From: Branchiostoma lanceolatum
Lineage: Eukaryota; Chordata; Leptocardii; Amphioxiformes; Branchiostomatidae
Direction of reading: 5' to 3'
DNA: 64,000 nt
NCBI RefSeq assembly: GCF_035083965.1
Contig: NC_089724.1
Span: 17,478,410-17,542,409, forward strand
In this document: piece after piece, positions 22,967 through 37,350 of the stretch
Numbering within the stretch: position 1 is the first letter of the stretch
Layout: each line of letters begins with the position of its first letter
The notes under the pieces: model-generated
Database searches by the model: none
Told to the model about the DNA's origin: nothing
The model's input: only the letters and a program-made list of their open reading frames with translations
Program-made: the position numbers and the translations under genes

Positions 22967-25900
22967 TCACATCAGACTACAGACCTGACTCAACTTGTTA
23001 CGACTAATGTGTTTCGTCTCAGGTTGAAGGACGTCTTCGCCGCTTCCGTCCAGGAACATGTCGCTGTCAACCATGGCCCTCTTCGCTTCTTTTCTGTTTT
23101 TCTTATCTTCTGAAGTATCTTTACATTTGTCTTTGGTCTTGGGCTCCTGAGCCGCCAGACCCTGAGGAGCTGGGATTATGGTGGAATCGGACGAGTCTGA
23201 GTCGAATTCAGCGTCCTCGTCTTCATTCTCTCGTCGTATCTTCAGCCAATAGGTTTTCATTTTCCCTTTTCCCTGTACGTAAGAGTGCAACAAGAATGGT
23301 TAGGTCCATGCAAAGTGCTCTGTTTGCGTAAGTGTCTCAGTCAGTGTATGTGTGTCTTAGTGCTTGTGTCTTACAATGGGTGAGTGCATGTCTTAGTGCA
23401 TTCATGTGTGCGTCTGTGCTTTTTGTAATCATCTTCAAGTCTATCAGACTGACTGACAAAGGCTCATTGTATCAAGAAAAGCTCCCAATGCAATGCACCT
23501 TTTATGGCTACACTTTTCCGTACCTTCACAGAGATTAGTCCCCTCTCTTCAATAATGTAGGATGTCTTGAGGTATCTCCTGGCTGCTCCGGTTATCTGGA
23601 TGGTCATTGGCTGTTGAATGATGTACAGAATATTGTATGTAAATATCGCCGTTACGGGACAGTTATGGGCATGCAATATTAAACACATTTCGTGGTATTT
23701 TTGCGCAAATGTAAGAAAGAAAGGATTAAAGACAGAAAGAACAAAAGAAAGCAAAATAGTATTAAAGAAAGACAGAAAGAAAGAGAGAAAGAAAGAAAGA
23801 AAGAACAAAAGAAAAGGAAACAAAGAAAGAACATGATCGAGACTAATGCAGCCCCAAGAAGTCTGTTGTTAGAGACTAGTTTAGTGGAATCATTTCCTGC
23901 AAAACGTGTGGACTGAAGTGAGTATGGTGGGATGTGCAGTAGATACTGACCGCTCCGGTGCTTTCCATTCTGGATGCCGTGTTGACCGTATCACCGAACA
24001 GACAGTAGCGCGGCACCCGCAGACCCACCACGCCGGCGACAACAGGACCGGAGTTCATGCCTAGGAGAATACAAATATTCTCAAATTAACAGGTAATGAT
24101 TGATGTTAAATTTCTCTTAAATGACAGCGTTCATTGTGTACGACAACTAAAAACTGTTGCTGTAAATACCTATCCTGATCTTGATAGTTTCGCCGTTGCA
24201 TGGGTCGCTCAGCTGTCCGATGGCGTTCAGCATGGCTAGAGCCATATCCGCAACGTCAAAGGCGTGCGCTTGGGTGGGGATGGGAGCACCAGACTCAATC
24301 ATGTATTCGTCTCCGATTGTTTCCACCTACGGAATGTGCAAGTTGTTATTGTCGCAGTTGCATATACTTTGCCGTCGTCAAATGATTTACGCCATCAACA
24401 GCTGCATAGCGGTTGTAGTTGTAACGAAAGGCTATGTTGCCTAATATGGCCAATACACTAGAATCCAAACGAGAAATCTTAGAGCTTAGGGACAAATCAA
24501 TAGCAAGATAAGTTTACATCTTGAAAGACAATACCTTAAAGACGTTATACTGTTCGGTGAGATTGTCGAAGATGGTGTAAGCGTCGTTCAGAAGAGTTAC
24601 CAGCTCCATGGGTTTGACCCGGCTGCAGATGTCCGTGAAGCCAACAATGTTGCTGAACAACACGCTCACTTCTTGAAAGATCTGTGAAACAGTGCCAGAT
24701 ACATTTTAGAAGGTCTATCAAGTACATATTAACGAGTGACGCACAGCAACAAGGGAAAGCTGAAAGGCCGACAAAACAACAGTTATTAAAACTCCTATGC
24801 GCTCTTTGTAAAGATATGCCTAGGGTTACAGATATCGATTCGAACGGAAAACGCAGATTTCAACGTAAGAACGTTTTATATTATACTTACGTCAAGCATG
24901 TGATAACATGACAGTTCTTTAAATGGAACCGAAAGAAACTTGTTAGAATAACAGATGCGTTCACGTTTCCGTGCACGGGTCACTTACTATAGAAATGATC
25001 CCCAAAAGTATGATGCTCTGCTACAAATCTCAGAATGCTCTCGGTATAGCGAAACAACCAGTTTTACAATTACCACGACTAGACAATCGAACCACTTACA
25101 TCGTTGACTGCCGGTTCACCGTTCCTCAGTCTGTCCGCAACAGCCTTAGGAATCATGCTGTACAGCAACTCGTCTGCCTTTTTCTTCTCCTTTTCAATTT
25201 TACTGACCAGCTCAGTAAGCTCATCATTTGTCTCGGCTTCCTAGACAACCAAACCATACGGTACCATCAGACATGTATTCATCTATATTCTTATCAGTAA
25301 AGCTTACAAATACAATGATGTAGAAAAAGAATACTACAAAAAGTTGTGCAAGCCTAATTGATATAAACACAACGCCTACACTGCAACTCCATATAAAATT
25401 ACAAAAGCATTGTACAATGTTGGCTGAACTTCGCTGTGATAAGCTCTAAGTGGGTACACCTAACGGCCTGACATTACAATGTGGGCGGAACCATGAGTTA
25501 CCAAGAGCAACTGGCGCGTAATCATGTCCTAATTCTCAACGACAAGACCGTTGGACCCGAGCCAAATCATACTTTCAATTCTCCCAGTATCCTATTACAC
25601 CTCTTCCGCCTGCCACTCTGCAAAATTCACATAACTGGGGACGCACACCAAAATGAGCAAACACACAAAGTGATTACACTTATTATGTTTTCACGGAGGT
25701 AATAAAGCTAAAGCCATGTAAATTCAGCGTTATTTTTGTAGGATAGTCAGACAGACCTTGTTTACTGCTAGCTTTAACTCGACGGATGGCTGGGTGCCAT
25801 TGATGACCATCTCCCTGGTGCAGTCGTGCATACACAAGTCCGTCAGGTACAGTCCGTAGTTGAACAGATCCTCGAGGTTCTCCATACTACGTGAACACAT

Positions 25901-28900
25901 ATCAACGTATAAAGAACGGTTTTGGCAATAGTTTCATTCTGCTTACGGTGAACGATATGACACTAGCAATGTGAGAAGCCACTTGTAACTAATTACATCA
26001 ACTGCTCTATTGTTATTCCGAAGATGCAGCATGTCTACATTGAGAATTAAGGAACGCTGAAGGATCTTACACTGGCGTGCCTACAAACAGCACAGCGTCC
26101 CACTCAGGCATGTATTTCATCTGCCCCTTCAGACCTAAATACTTGGACGTCGGTTTCGATGGCTCGACATCGTCCGTTTTATCCACCAGCCCCATCATGG
26201 CATCGTCTGTAAGCATAGAAACATCGTGTTTTCGGTATCAACATCTAAATGCTAAGAACGAATCCTTTCATTTCTTAATCATGGTGAAAACATTTCGTCC
26301 CATTTACAAATATGATGTAAAATACCGACAAACGACGTCAATAATAATCGTCTGATGAAAAATAAGCTATGACTCTCTCTAACTTTGATGCACGGAAACG
26401 TCACCTGACTTCGAAGAAGCAAATGTTGTGTGACTTTCAGATGTACGGATTTTGGCAATAGTTTGACCACAAACGTCTGTTGGTAGATCATGATTAGAAT
26501 TAACGTTACAAATGCTCCTTCCGAATATTTCCTGTGTTAATGTTAGTGTCAATCTACATGTATTGTTTATGAACACCACACCTGCTTACAAGCGAAACCC
26601 TGGCAAAGAGTATGTCCATTACATGAATGCATCTTCATCTTGTACTAATGTACTAATGTTCTTAATATGTGAATGTTGTAGCAGCACAGCACTGTAAGAA
26701 TCATTAATTGACTAGTCTTACCTGACCATCCCAAAGCTGAGTCTATCATTGGTGCATAGTCAGGAAATATAATAGATATAGAAATAGAACATAAGTAACT
26801 CAACGTATCGTCAATAAAGAGATCAGACTCAAGATTGCAACACAAACAGACAGACATAGCATGCACACAATGGATAATATGGGTGCGATATTGATGGTTT
26901 CCTGTATATGTTATGGCAAACTTCTTTAAAAACATAGAAACATCATTTTCATGGTTCTTTCTAAGGTGTCATGGCATATATATGCGTAAGTGAGGCGTCT
27001 ATACCTTCAGTTACTAAATGTATTCTGCAAGGCGTCAATACGTACGTATACGAAGTCGAACGCATGCAAGGTACTGCATTGACGTTACGGGCTAACAAAC
27101 AGTAGCAAGAGAGTCTATGGTGATATCATTGTTTGAATTCGGAAAGGTAGAATGGGTGAACAGGACTGTATGGCTAGAATTGCCTTTCTAATTCCAACCG
27201 GCTTCAACAGAAGCGCATTGAACGCCTTTTTGCATAGTTGTGGGTAGTTTCCAATTGCAAACTTTGTTACAAGCCATGCATTTTCGGACTTGCCCACAAA
27301 TAGTTTCGTGATTTCTTTCTCAGGTTTAGCTGCTGTTTCAGTAAGATGGGTCATCCTGAACTGATAATGGCCAATACACGAGGGCACAGTTCGAATTTTT
27401 GATTATCAGTTGAAAAACGCAAAACAACACATCATACACTTTTGTAGCTGCTAATTAATCCATAGTGTTTTTCAAGACTCCCTTGCTAATCAATCAAAGC
27501 ACAGACAAATCACGTTACACGTCATTTACGTTATGGAATATGTATGAAAACGTATAAAGTCATCACACTAACTTGAATTTCCACTCCACTTAAGTAAATC
27601 TAAGACGGTCGAGAAACCTGGAAACAATTACAACAATCGAAAAAGTTCAAGTCAGTTTCCTACAGAATGGACAAAAATTCAACCGTACATGTGTTCTTAA
27701 AGTTGGTTGACTACACTCGTGTTCTCGTTTAGACTTCACGGTGTCGATTACAAGAATAAACACAATGACAAAATGAGTTCATGCGTCCAAGCCTTCAATG
27801 GCAATGCTCGAAAGGTTGGAATATACATTTGTGCTAATACAGTAGTATAAATGGCTGAACCAGCTGGAACAATTCTGAAACATAACCTTACTGAAATGAG
27901 AAATAGCAATCATAACAATTATAAGATATGAAAAAATACCTTGCTTGCAAAAGTCATCGTACTGATTTCAACAATCATATATGTAGCGTTTGCGTCAAAG
28001 AAACAAGACGCCTTACCGGCCTTTTTGTTTCGGTTCGAAGTTTGTTGAAATGATGATTGCTTGACATCCTCAGAGTCGTCCTCGAAGTCACCTGAAAGCA
28101 GATATGACATCATGTTTGATATGCCACTACCGCACTGGTCAAAGCTAAAATTCTACAGGGACGTGTTCTCAAAGACAACTTTATCTATCCAAATTAAAAC
28201 AATTGAGATTTCTACAAACCACTTGTCAACTGATACGCGTGGAGCTGTGGATCCGTCGACCCGTCTTTCAATTCCGGTGCATCAACAGGAACAGGCACGA
28301 TCTCGGGAGCTTTGAGTGTTGTCGCCACTTGGGCCTCGCTACGCTCCCCTTCTCCCAGCTTGGTGTAGCCTACAACTTGAACAGCATACGATGCACCTGG
28401 TTCCAAACTACTTACAGAAATTTCCTACAAGATTTAGGAATATCATTGTCAAATATTGTAATGCACAGACAAAGTTTGTAACATGCTTCAACGACTCTTA
28501 AAAGGATGAACGTTTCAAAAGTTAGTGGTCACAATCTTGATGAACATACATGTAGAATGTTCTGGACAGATTGACAATGCCTAGTTTCTGTCTTAACTAA
28601 GAATTGCCATTAACGGTATAGTTCTTCCTTCATATATCTCTGCATGTTCGTCAATGAACAGATCGATGCATGTGTTCATTCTGTATAATTGTATTAAAGA
28701 AATACAACTACCCTCGCAATGACATTCTTCTTAGTGTGTGGGTAACTCGATCAAGTCCGGGCATCAACTGCTAACATGGAAAGACATTTCTGCCAACATC
28801 ATAGTAACCTGCTCATCGTAAGGACAAAGGGACAAACGGACAAATATCGTATCATGAACAAAAACGTACCGTGGTTTTGGTGTTCCACACATCTACACGC

Positions 28901-30873
28901 ATCGGTATCCCCACGGCCTCGCCAGTGGGTGTTACTTTCTGGTAGTAGACCTGAGGCAGGGGGGTTGTACGGTAATCAGCCCAGTCTAACCAGGAAATCC
29001 TAACTATAGACTGCGACCGCTCAACAGTTTTATAGATAAAGAACTTTTTAAAAAGTTTTGTGTGTTATCTTTTAAAACATACGTTACAGCGTGCATCATT
29101 TTCTAATTATAGAATCAATTTTGACATATCTGATGTTAATGTAAAGCTTGTTTTTTTAAGTCAACACATTAGTTTAGAGGCCTTCGTACACCAGAACGCA
29201 ACATTTGTGGATTCTTGAACATATCATACCTGATAACCATGTATCTGTTGCTGTTGTGTAAGGGATTTGGGCGGGTTCCATTTGACTTTGACCGTCGTTG
29301 AATCGATGTTTTCGATCTTCACCCCACGAGGTTTGTTGCTCTTACTAAAAACTAGAAAGAAAGAAAGAGAAAGACATTGATATGACGACTTGGTTTGGGC
29401 AATGGCCTAGAACTGTGGCCTTGAAACGTTAGTGCAATTTTCTCTAGTCGAACCTTTCGGATAGGATGTATTCAACCTTTTCGCACGGTGACGTAAGAAC
29501 ATTTCCTTCTACACCCTGCATTTAGTATTCAAGTTAAGATATGGTATATTCCATACACAACGCCAGAAAGAACGATACTTTATTAGTAGTCACTGTTATT
29601 ATGACAAATCACTGTTTTGTGTCTCTTGATATGGATAGATACATACTTTATAAACTGTTTTAACCCGACGACAGCACGGTACTGCAGATCCTAAGAACCT
29701 AGACCCTTACAGAATCTATTCAGTTTAAGACATACATCACAACACACGTAACTATTACACTAATAATTGATTTGCACATGCAATGGGGACCAACCTTTCT
29801 CCTTGCTTGGCAGTGCGACATTCCTGCGTTCTACCGGGCTATCAGATATCAGTTCGAATATGTTGTTCGAATGCAGCAAAATCTTTGGGATGACAAAAAG
29901 ACGAGGAACATTATATTGTCAGCCGAAACACACACAGATACAGTTCTGCCCGGTTTAATCTTTAGCATGTGGATATATCGTTAAATCTGTTAGATGCAAG
30001 CAGCTTTCACGGTATACAACACAACAGCAAACATGGATGGTTAGTCACAACCTAAATGTCAAGTTGTGTACTTACGTTATCCCAGGTGAATTCGATGTGC
30101 TGTGGTCGGACGACGAAAAACACATCATTTACTCGCTCTCCGAGCAGCTCAGGAAGGACCTCTTGCAGTGCCAGTCCCACTTTGAAGATGACCATGTCCC
30201 GTCCGAATACGATGTGAAATGGGAAGAGCTTGAAGAAGGTTTTGCTTTTCACGGGATAGACCTCGTTCAAGTTTTTGGGTGGTTTGAACGCCGGTAATAT
30301 TGTAGAAGTGTTGTCATAGTGAACTCTGAAGTGGACAAGGGTGACCCCTGCATTTTCCTCCAACTTGACCTCTTCAGAGAGTACTTCAACTTTGACATCT
30401 TTTTCGAAGAACTGCTTGCTGAGCTGCTTGAGAAGACCCCTCACCATATGAAGGAAGCCCGGCCGCTTGCTCCGGTATCGCACTGTGATGCCGGTACTGG
30501 ACTCTTCTTGGCAGGAGAAGCTGGGCGGCTTGATCTTCGGGTATTTGTAGCGGTAGTATTCATGAACATTGTCCAGACCATTCATAAAAGAAGCAATGTT
30601 ACGGCCTAATACTTTTAGAACCTTTTCGTACCCGCTACGCATGTAGAAGTTCAGAAGAGATACGCCAAGGTCGTACATGAGATCTCCCTGCGTTTCTCCT
30701 GTGTATTCGCATGCTGCCGTCGATATTCGCAGAAGGAAAGTTTCTGGATAGGAGTGGTTGAGAACGAAGCTGGTGGCCCTGATACCTGCTCTTTTTCTTA
30801 TGTTCCTCCAGATGTCCACTCCATACACTCTCTTGAAGAAGTCATGGATGTTTTCAAGCAGAAGTCCATACAT
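22967..30873 (-). CDS. Heme (H-NOX) guanylate cyclase, beta-2-like, with inserted FN3 domain (copy A)
   Basis: Fourteen exons: 30076-30873, 29795-29882, 29230-29351, 28870-28950, 28223-28424, 28017-28091, 26071-26206, 25757-25886, 25100-25240, 24535-24681, 24170-24326, 23951-24060, 23524-23610, 22967-23272; 2,580 nt, 859 aa. Residues 1-185 are H-NOX with proximal heme His104 and YRSKR (Tyr133, Ser135, Arg137). The HNOBA/PAS domain starts near 212, is interrupted by an FN3 domain at about 302-403, and resumes at YLGLKGQM. A signalling helix spans 545-591. In the cyclase domain the first metal position is Asn602 (LFSNIVGFT) instead of Asp; Asp646, guanine-contact Glu642 and Cys712, and Asn719/Arg723 are present. 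The C terminus is CSLM, a CaaX prenylation box, as in sGC beta-2. The family converts GTP to cGMP, triggered by NO or O2 binding. The start matches the [10 protein letters not shown] start of copy B; an in-frame ATG 42 codons upstream is less likely. Confidence 0.93.
23700..23840. repeat. Purine-rich GAAA tract in an intron of copy A
   Basis: Imperfect (GAAA)n on the plus strand (polypyrimidine on the coding strand) in the intron between the last two cyclase-domain exons. The open minus-strand frame across it is low-complexity and not coding. Confidence 0.85.
28223..29351 (-). other. FN3 domain exons inside the HNOBA region of copy A
   Basis: Three phase-consistent exons (29230-29351, 28870-28950, 28223-28424) encode a full fibronectin type III fold. 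The N-terminal strands carry [19 protein letters not shown]. The middle has [14 protein letters not shown], and the F-G strands read [20 protein letters not shown], with the typical Tyr and Gly-x-Gly-x-x-Ser pattern. Strongly FN3-like even without a profile search. Confidence 0.9.
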
Positions 30874-33800
30874 GGCGTATATTTGTATACGATACTGACC
30901 GACCGAGAACGCAACCCCCGTGTCTTCTCTGTCTAGCTCTAGCTCTGTCCCGCCGTCCACCCTAATGGAACGGTACCACAAGGGTTGCAGGGAAAACACA
31001 AGGCTGGTACTGACAACGTGGCCTGTAAGGCTGCAAGGACGTCATGACGGTCCGAAAATAACAGCAGCCTCGCCCGTTGTCTACCGCTGCTGGTTACCCG
31101 CGTGGTATCCTGGAGTCAGGAATGCCCTTTTTCGGGTCTGTTGGACGAGGTTTGGTATACTGACGCGCGCGCAAGAAAAAATTCCATGGCCCTGGAGACT
31201 GTCAGTGCGACGTCTCGCGGCGGAATCTCAGCACGTGGAATGTTAATTTTCATCCCCTTCATGCCCTCGGGAGAATCCAATGAGAGCCTCCCTGATATCG
31301 AGCTTAATCCTTAATTGGAGCTGAGAAAAGTGACATGTGCCATCCAGATGTGATGTACTTACCAGCACAGTTTACAGGTGTATTACGTCAACAAACCTCC
31401 TACGCGCCATTAGAATTGGGCACATCAGAACTGGTGCACTCCGCCCGTGTTGTGATGACAGTGTGGGGTTTGATACTAGTAGTCTTGTCCTTCAATAGAA
31501 AATCCTTTGATAATTTACTGAAAAAGTCCTGGCATTTTATTCCAATTTTCTACTCATACATGGACGGTCATAGCTATAGAATTTGACGCTAAATGATAAT
31601 GTGTTACTACTTTGGCACGGAACCTACTCATTGTATTGCCGCATCTTTTGCCGTCTATATTTCCAATTAATTTACAGACTTACTGTTATTTTGGTTCCCG
31701 ATTCGCTTTGATGGTACGAGTGCTATGTACGTGTGGTGTTTCTGAAATCAAAGTTCGGGATAAGATCAAGATGGTAAACAACGCTCTCTGCGCTGAAGTG
31801 TTGTTTATTACGCAGTTAGGAAACTGTCTGTATCAGACATTAACAAAAACAGACATGGACACCTCTATTTCTGGTTATCGCGTGATACATCTTGCTATCA
31901 AGTGAGCTCTACGCAATCACAGTGTAGTACTTCCTCCAGGCTATCTTATATGTATCAGTGCTGCCCTTGCATTGGTCGAAATGAACGTCAATCTCGGTTT
32001 CATGAAATATGTACCTACACGTTACCTGAGACAGGTTGTTTTATTGAAACAAATAAAGTTGACAATAATGATGATATAATGCACTGTGTTCTCTACTGGA
32101 GTTCAATAATCTGATTGATTCCATATTCAGGACCTTCCAACGACTTTGCTCCCGACCACTCCCCAACCAAGGTCGGCGCTGGGTTGGGAGTAGCCCGGAA
32201 TCCTCCCTATTCTAGCTCCAGTTCACTCCACTGATCGCACAAAAGCTGAATGTGACTTTCTTGAAGTTGATTTGTTAATATTCTTACTAGGTTGGCGCAA
32301 ACGATTTTCAAATACTAGTATGCCACTTTGCCGATCAACTCCCAACCAAAGATGACCTTGCTCACGACTAACTCCCAACCATGTTCTGCATATGGTCTAG
32401 CCTGAGTGTCATCCTGTTTCAGTTCCAGGGTGAAGGTAGAGCCTGGAACTGAAACAGGATGACACTCAGGCTAGATACGGTCGGGAGGTCATGATCGGCT
32501 ATGTGCGACAGGGACTTTAGCTGGATGCAGTTGTTAATCTGATACAAATTATCATTACGGGTTTGAACACGCCCTAAAACAACACAGACTGCTTGCTTGT
32601 GTCCATAATCAACGATCGCGACTAGCTATAGCGATGACTGTATGGTGAAAATATGTTTGAAATTAAGGTCGAAAAAGCTTTGGCGACTATGAAATTCACA
32701 CTGACGATGACATTCGTGAATATGATAAAGCAAAAACATCATCTTAGGGTTCAAACGAGCAGAATGATATGTTGACCGGATCAGTTACTTAGATCAATGC
32801 TAATCCTTTTTTGGACAATTTCCTATTTTTGGAAACTAGGTGATACAGAGACTCTAGCTCGATAGCATTTTTTTAGTTGCATGCACTGGGTTGTAGTAAT
32901 AAGTTAGTATTGGTCAGTATTTTGAACCTTCAACTCATATACTCATGTGTTGTCATATGTCGACTTTTCTCTGTCTGTGTACAGCTAGAGTTCTAAGTGT
33001 GTCGCGATGAGCAGGTGAACCTGTTTAGATAGAAATGGTTCTTGCTCTCGAAAAAGTGTTTTTCTGATACCTGCAAGTCTAATTAAAGCCTGTGTATAGG
33101 CATTTGATAAAGTTTCTTTTTCAATGGCATTGGATACATCTACAAAGATATATCATTATCTCTAGACTTGATTCATCAAAGTGATTGTCACGGACATAAC
33201 GTTTTAACTTGTGGGTTGCATTACTACATCTTATGATCTATCAGTGTGTTCAGTAATGCTCGTGGAAATGAAACTCACATCAAAGCGTGCATTTTTCACG
33301 TCAAATTTTATTGGGAGGATACAACAACACAAACATCATGAGTGGCACTTATACGGTGCATCAAAATTATGTCTACCACATTCTGAAGATGTCTATGTCC
33401 ACAGACTAGCTGAGCAGGATTCACAGATAATGTATTCCTGCACACACCCGTTATACAAAAACAACACCTGGGGTACCTACTATCAAACATCACAGACATA
33501 ATTACAAACATAGATGGTGATCAAAGATGATGTTCTTTTATGTAAGTGCATCGGAGATTTCGTTGAATTCATTTGTTCACACACAGCAATACATGTTATT
33601 ACATCATGTCTGATTGCACATTAATCCTAAGTAATAATCCATTGTTCAACGTACCTAAGAACTGAAGATATCAGTGCTGTCCAAGAAAAGAGAATAATGG
33701 GTAGAGGAGCAAAGAGGAAGTTTGATGGTATAATGCAAGGGCGTGGCAAAACGCGCACCTGACAGTTGTCCAAATTACTCGGGTTTTTTATATTCACACG

Positions 33801-36800
33801 CCCTTTCATTATACAGATCAAAACTTGGCGTTTCACTCTCACTCCCCCATCATTCCTTTCCCTGTAACATCTCTTAGGAACGCGTCGTTTTCCGCAGTAT
33901 ATACATTTTTGTAACAAAGAACCATCTCTAACAATGTACACTTAGTAAGACGTTTATGTGCTCATCTCAAGATGGCTCAGAGTTAATCAGATCTCAATAT
34001 TTCGTAGGTCTTCATTCATGGTGAAAGTTTCTAGTTTTGTCCTTAGGTTCATTTCACGATTTTTTCGTGGATCTAAAGCCCCACAGACCTGTCTGTCGTA
34101 TATCAGTGTTCATGTGTAGTATGAATAAACATTCACTACAGTAAAGATCAATGGAAAAAGCCCTTGCGGAGGAATGGAAATAAAAGTGATTAGCGATAAA
34201 CAGTACTATTGATGGTTTTGTATCTATGTCTTCCCTAAATATGACGTCACTGGAACAGCAAATAAACGGACCTATGTTGAAGGCTGCATAGCAATTTTCG
34301 GTCGAGATTGACTAAAACTACGTAGAAACAAAACATGTTCATCATCATGACGAAAAACCTTGACAACATAGGTGCAGAAGGCCTCTAAGCTTCTACTTTT
34401 GAAATCCGATTCCTCACGTATAACCCTGTACATTTGGATTCATCACGCATGTTGAAGGAACGAAACACCTAAAATTACGTGGTATCATGTATAACATCAT
34501 ATCTAGTAAATCAAAGTTCTGTCAAAGCAGCGAAAAACGTTACAAGGACAGTTACATCCGGCTTGAGCCACAGCCTCGAGCACAGCTAGAACGTCAGCAC
34601 AAACAACGACCATGATATCTACAGTCGATGCAAGGCCAGAAGGCCTGAAAATCATTATGGATGCGGATGAGACCCTTCCCTACCTGATACGACAAATAGA
34701 GGAGGAGGACGTCACAAAGACTGCGGGATAACTAGGGGCATCACGGGACCTTATGGGATGTTGTAGGAAAGGTGCTAAAGGCCTGCTAGATGCATCGCCA
34801 GAAAAGATTCTCCTTTTAAAGTAGACTTTACTGATAGCAACTACTATAAAACGGCGAGGAAAATTTATTTGACATGTCCACTGTCAGGCGAAAGTTAAGT
34901 TAGGGGGGTCTATTGAAACAATTCACAAACTTCTGCCACTAGTCCCTGATTGGGTTGTGTTCGACCACCTTGTGCCAGTCTGCCTGAAAGCTATTAAGTT
35001 CTCAGCACTTTAATCTCAAAATAACACGAATCTTTCGATCCACCAACATCGTAGTCATCCTGCAATGTGTTGCTTTGGTAAAGTTAGTCAACAGGCCGTG
35101 ATTATAGAAAAACGCTTTAACTGGATAAAATGCTAGAGGGTCTGAAAAAGGGTCATTAGTGTTGCCAAATGCTCATAGTATAATGTAAACCGGGGGCACC
35201 ACAGTCTACACAGATCTATGGTTTCTCGACTGGGTGGTCTCCCAGTACAAACTGCCGCCCGGAACCCAGACCTGGCTGATGAACCTACAAGAACATCATC
35301 CACTTGCAGGACCTGGCAGTGCAAAACGCATTGAAACCACTAAAATGGGCAAGTACGCACCAATGGACATACGTAAGATCGTTACGTTAACGTTAAAGCT
35401 GCCAGAAAATATGATAGCAATGTTACGTCACGTGTAAAACTCTGCCGTCCATTGATATTATCCCACGTGTTCGCCTGCAATTGGCAACACGGCCTGCAAT
35501 CAACAAAATTCTCGTATTGTCGAGTCGAGCTTGTCACAATCATGATATTTCTGAGTTGCTGTTCTAGTTCTATTCATGTAACCCGTAACCTTTGAAGTAG
35601 CCTTCGGGTCTTGCTATGTGGTGATAATTGAGTAAGAAGAAGAATTGCCATGGATACACACTAATCTTCGACAAAGGGTATCACTACAGTATCTGACTTC
35701 AGTGTCTGGTCATTTGGCAGTGGTACTGCATTGGAAGTTACCATCTTATTTGTTTGTGGGAAATATGAGTTTCAACTTGGGTGGGTACTGGCACGGCACT
35801 TGCCGTATTTCGATCAACCTATCTGTGGGTTTATCAGAAGATTGCCTATATGAAAAAAATGCTTTTGCATTCATACCCCTACAACCAGTTTCATTGTCCC
35901 AAGGACCAAAAAGATTTGAAAGTTTTTGTGCACCATCTGGAAGTAGTTATTTACGCCCTTTAACTAAAATGTCGAAGTAGAAACTAACATGTCACAGGAA
36001 TGAACATTTCGTCATCTAAAATTGATCAATAAATATATAGTACCATTTAAAGCTAAAGCAGCACGCGTGGTCAGCTTGGGGAAGGACTTTTAACATTCAA
36101 TCGAGATTAGAGGTCTCCCTGTGTCATTTCTTTGCTCTTGACTCCGCAACACAGTATTTTTACCAGTGGATAATCCGTTATTTTAGCCTTGTGCTTTAGC
36201 TATTGTGCAACTCCAGCTCCTTTTCTGTATCACAAGGTCTACTTAGGTATACTCTTTCTAGCTAACGTATAACGACTATGGCGCCAACAAACATTGGTGG
36301 GACATACCCATCCTAACTTATAACTGCTGATTGGAGACTTCACTTAACAAAAGTACTCTATGCTGAGTAAAACTGCCACATCACACCACGTCAAAAAAGG
36401 AAACGAACATGACAACTATAGTAATCACCGACTGGCTACAAGAGTTAGCACTCCAATGGTGAAGATCAGGTCAGGTGGTTCCTTGTTGCCACATCATGGC
36501 TTTGACCGATACCGAAAAGTTTTCATTTCTTACACTGTTCATTCCATTTGCCATTTGTTGATTGTAGTCAGTTTTGCAACAAATACGCCTAAAGTTATCT
36601 TCTTATGTTATCAGCCATTTTGGGCCATGATTTCGATGAATGTGAAACATGGTTCTAGATAATAATGAAAATTACTTAGAGCTGACAGTTTAACAAAGCC
36701 TATGCAGGAACACTTGAGTTAAAAAGAATGTCTATTCGTAGCTTAGATGGGGATGATTGCGACGATCCGACAGACGAATAAGGTAAACAGTGGTGATCTG

Positions 36801-37350
36801 CTGGCTGTACATCTAATTGGATACACTACAATGTTTTACATAAAATATCATTTTCCCTTGATCAATGAGCATTGCTCTAATAATGAATACACAAGCAGAT
36901 CAGTGGTTAGTAAATGACGGTTAACATTGTCACCAGTAACGACATTTCTGTTGTAAATCCCCTGTCACACAGTAGGAAAATCGATCGTCTGACGAGTCTG
37001 CGAGGCCCAAACGGCATTTTGGTCACGTATTTGACAGATCGGCCGATGATCGCAGATCCCAGGGCCGGTTCAATGTGATGGGGTAGATCTTCGGGTGAAA
37101 AATGCGCTCGAGCCTCTGGCGGTTTTTAACTTCGGCGACCTTCTGGCAATCTACAAATACGGCCGAAGCTCGTCGACTGTGTGACAGGGGCTTTACTCTC
37201 ATCATCACCCCATCATGTCTTACCATTGTTTAAACCTTTATAGAACGTGATTTGGCAATGCCTGCTGGGTCACCTGGAGCAAAATACCATAACACAGTGA
37301 AAGCAGATGACTGCCGGGTTTTGGCAACACGGTTCACACTTCCTTAGCGA
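30874..37350. other. Region between the two guanylate cyclase genes
   Basis: Holds the upstream region of copy A (30874-31400) and the 3' flank of copy B, and no supported gene. A perfect 34-bp inverted repeat lies at 32396-32475, surrounded by several copies of ACTCCCAACCA words (32150-32390). Short coding-like frames near 34610-34730 and 35234-35437 are interrupted and unrecognised. Confidence 0.5.
32396..32475. repeat. Perfect 34-bp inverted repeat with 12-nt loop
   Basis: The left arm (32396-32429) begins TCTAGCCTGAGTGTC and the right arm (32442-32475) is its exact reverse complement, separated by GTGAAGGTAGAG. Transcribed from either strand it would fold into an uninterrupted 34-bp hairpin. 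Confidence 0.9.

Noticed and set aside
23464..23823. Minus-strand 119-aa frame with a Phe/Leu/Ser run
   Set aside because: Product of the intronic GAAA tract read on the opposite strand; only the last segment overlaps a genuine cyclase exon.
30874..30999. Upstream in-frame ATG extending cyclase copy A by 42 residues
   Set aside because: Copy B has a stop at the matching place and starts at [10 protein letters not shown], as H-NOX proteins do; the extension has no domain similarity.
34610..34730. Coding-looking stretch MISTVDARPEGLKIIMDADETL...
   Set aside because: Stops after 39 codons, has no splice sites that extend it and no recognisable family; possibly a relic, not callable.
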